Assembly (NCBI GenBank): GCA_020025455.1
Contig: JAHHSC010000069.1
Coordinates: forward strand, 1 to 7,028
Reading direction: 5' to 3'
DNA: 7,028 bases
Origin: Lawsonibacter sp.
GTDB taxonomy: Bacteria; Bacillota; Clostridia; Oscillospirales; Oscillospiraceae
Below, piece by piece: positions 5,655 through 7,028 of this stretch; within the stretch, counting starts at the first letter, position 1, and the number at the start of each line of letters is the position of its first letter. A program made the translations under genes and the position numbers. A model generated the notes under the pieces. It was not told the DNA's origin, did no database searches, and saw only the letters and a program-made list of their open reading frames with translations.

Positions 5655-6803
5655 TCACATACCGCCAAACACCTTGATCATGAAGCCAGCGGCAACCGCG
5701 GAGCCGATAACACCGGCGACGTTGGGGCCCATAGCGTGCATGAGCAGGAAGTTGGTGGGGTTCTCCTTCTGGCCAACGGTCTGAGCCACACGAGCGGCCA
5801 TGGGCACGGCGGAAACACCGGCAGAGCCGATCAGGGGGTTGACCTTGCCCTTGGTTACCACGTACAGCACCTTACCAAACAGCAGTCCGCCAACAGTGGA
5901 CAGCATGAAGGCCAGCAGACCCAGAGCAATGATGAACATCGTCTCTTTGGTCAGGAAGGAATCGTACTTAGCCTTGAAGCCAACGGACAGGCCCAGAGGA
6001 ATGGTGACGATGTTGATCAGAGCGTTCTGAGCGGTATCGGACAGGCGCTCGGTGACACCGCTCTCACGGAACAGGTTGCCCAGCATGAGCATACCGATCA
6101 GAGGAGCCGTATCGGGGATCAGCAGCACCACGAAGATGGTAACCGCGATGGGGAAGATGATCTTCTCGGTCTTGGAGACCACGCGCAGCTGCGTCATCTT
6201 GACCTGGCGCTCCTTCTTGGAGGTCATCAGCTTCATCAGAGGAGGCTGGATCATGGGGATCAACGCCATGTAGGAATATGCCGCAATGGCGATTGCAGGC
6301 ATGATCTGAGGAGCCAGCTTGGAAGCGGTCAGGATAGCGGTGGGGCCGTCAGCGCCGCCGATCACGCCGATGGCACCGGCCTCAGCGGGCGTAAAGCCCA
6401 GAGCCAGGGCCAGCAGGAAGGCGGTGAAGATACCCAGCTGAGCGGCAGCGCCCAGCAGCAGGGAAATGGGGTTGGCCAGCAGCGGGCCAAAGTCAGTCAT
6501 TGCGCCAATGCCCATGAAAATGATGGACGGATAGATGGCGTACTGAACGCCCTGATACAGCACCCACATAAAGCCCACGCTGCCATTGGCAGGGGGGTTA
6601 AAGAGGCCGGTCAGGGGCAGGTTGGCCAGCAGCATACCAAATGCGATGGGAACCAGCAGCAGGGGCTCGAACTTCTTGCCGATGCCCATGTACAGCAGGA
6701 CGCAGGAAATGATGATCATCAGGAGTTGGCGCCAGTCGGTGGGAAGGGCGGCAAAACCAGATTCGCCGAAAATACGGCCTAAAATCTCAATAAAGAAATC
6801 CAT
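5655..6803 (-). CDS. Na+-translocating decarboxylase beta subunit (OadB/GcdB/MmdB family)
   Basis: A 382-residue polytopic membrane protein that decarboxylates carboxybiotin on the carrier protein and couples this to Na+ export. The family signature GVIGGADGPTAI is at 146-157 with the conserved Asp152, followed by YSYMALIPMIQPP (176-188) and the C-terminal HAMGPNVAGVIGSAVAAG (356-373). Roughly nine to eleven hydrophobic segments are visible. The length is closer to the GcdB/MmdB type than to the longer OadB (about 430). The ATG at 6803 is preceded by a GAGGAGGGAG site. It follows the carrier gene by 18 nt and ends the operon. The substrate (glutaconyl-CoA, methylmalonyl-CoA, oxaloacetate or another acid) is set by the alpha subunit outside the window. 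Confidence 0.95.
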   Translation of the reverse strand: MDFFIEILGRIFGESGFAALPTDWRQLLMIIISCVLLYMGIGKKFEPLLLVPIAFGMLLANLPLTGLFNPPANGSVGFMWVLYQGVQYAIYPSIIFMGIGAMTDFGPLLANPISLLLGAAAQLGIFTAFLLALALGFTPAEAGAIGVIGGADGPTAILTASKLAPQIMPAIAIAAYSYMALIPMIQPPLMKLMTSKKERQVKMTQLRVVSKTEKIIFPIAVTIFVVLLIPDTAPLIGMLMLGNLFRESGVTERLSDTAQNALINIVTIPLGLSVGFKAKYDSFLTKETMFIIALGLLAFMLSTVGGLLFGKVLYVVTKGKVNPLIGSAGVSAVPMAARVAQTVGQKENPTNFLLMHAMGPNVAGVIGSAVAAGFMIKVFGGM

Positions 6804-6821
6804 GTTTTACTCTCCCTCCTC

Positions 6822-7028
6822 TCAACCGAGCGTTACCAGCAGGTCGTCGGTGTTCACAGCGCTGCCAACCGTGGCAGCCACAGACTTAACCGTGCCATCC
6901 ACAGGGGCCGTGACCTCGATCTCCATCTTCATGGCCTCGAGAATGACCAGCACGTCGCCGGCCTTCACAGCCTGGCCGGGCTGACACTCGACCTTAAACA
7001 CGTTGCCAGGCATGGGGCTGTTCACAGC
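6822..7028 (-). CDS. Biotin carboxyl carrier subunit of the decarboxylase, C-terminal part
   Basis: The frame enters from the window edge (AVNSPMPGNV...) and ends at TGA 6822, so only the last 68 codons are seen. This is a complete-looking biotinyl domain: PMPGNVFKVECQPGQAVKAGD, then the biotinylation motif EAMKMEIEV with the acceptor lysine codon at 6929-6927, and the closing half APVDGTVKSV. The valine codon GTG at 7025 is internal, not a start, because the biotinyl domain normally has residues before it. Its 18-nt distance to the beta subunit marks it as the gamma/delta carrier that shuttles the carboxyl group from the carboxyltransferase to the membrane pump. The N-terminal, often Ala/Pro-rich linker is outside the window. 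Confidence 0.93.
   Translation of the reverse strand, partial: AVNSPMPGNVFKVECQPGQAVKAGDVLVILEAMKMEIEVTAPVDGTVKSVAATVGSAVNTDDLLVTLG

Noticed and set aside
5619..6782. 387-codon open frame on the plus strand opposite the decarboxylase beta subunit
   Set aside because: The Gln/His/Gly-rich translation is an antisense shadow of a membrane protein gene with clear family motifs.

Overview
The window suggests a moderately GC-rich anaerobic member of the Clostridia, plausibly a gut Oscillospiraceae/Ruminococcaceae relative. This is inferred from a T-box leader on leuS (a Bacillota hallmark), a Na+-translocating biotin-dependent decarboxylase, an EFR1-type flavodoxin/ferredoxin protein and a BirA-type site in front of bioY. 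No sequence search was run, so the genus is open. Every supported gene lies on the minus strand; the long plus-strand open frames are antisense shadows.

In transcription order (high to low coordinates): 7028-5655 holds the 3' end of a biotin carboxyl-carrier gene followed 18 nt later by the membrane beta subunit of a sodium-pump decarboxylase, closed by a strong hairpin at 5523-5554. From 5433 to 4203 an extended -10 promoter drives a divergent short peptide deformylase and, 14 nt downstream, an EFR1 flavodoxin/ferredoxin protein. bioY (4113-3568) follows with its own promoter, whose -10 lies inside a BirA-like operator, and ends at a T6 hairpin terminator. Behind it is an orphan 30-codon coding-like tail with its own terminator (3517-3375). 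leuS (2997-577) has a promoter and a complete T-box leader of about 300 nt. rpsU (432-250) has a fully consensus TTGACA-17-TATAAT promoter and a terminator. A last promoter drives tRNA-Ala(GGC), which is cut by the window edge.

Functionally this is mostly housekeeping and translation (leuS, def, rpsU, tRNA) plus a biotin theme: a biotin importer apparently controlled by BirA sits two genes from a biotin-dependent sodium pump. I see no phage, insertion sequence, CRISPR array or defence system. The most notable signals are regulatory (BirA operator on the -10, leucine T-box with a 10-bp long-range helix), an atypical deformylase active-site motif, and an unexplained gene remnant behind bioY.
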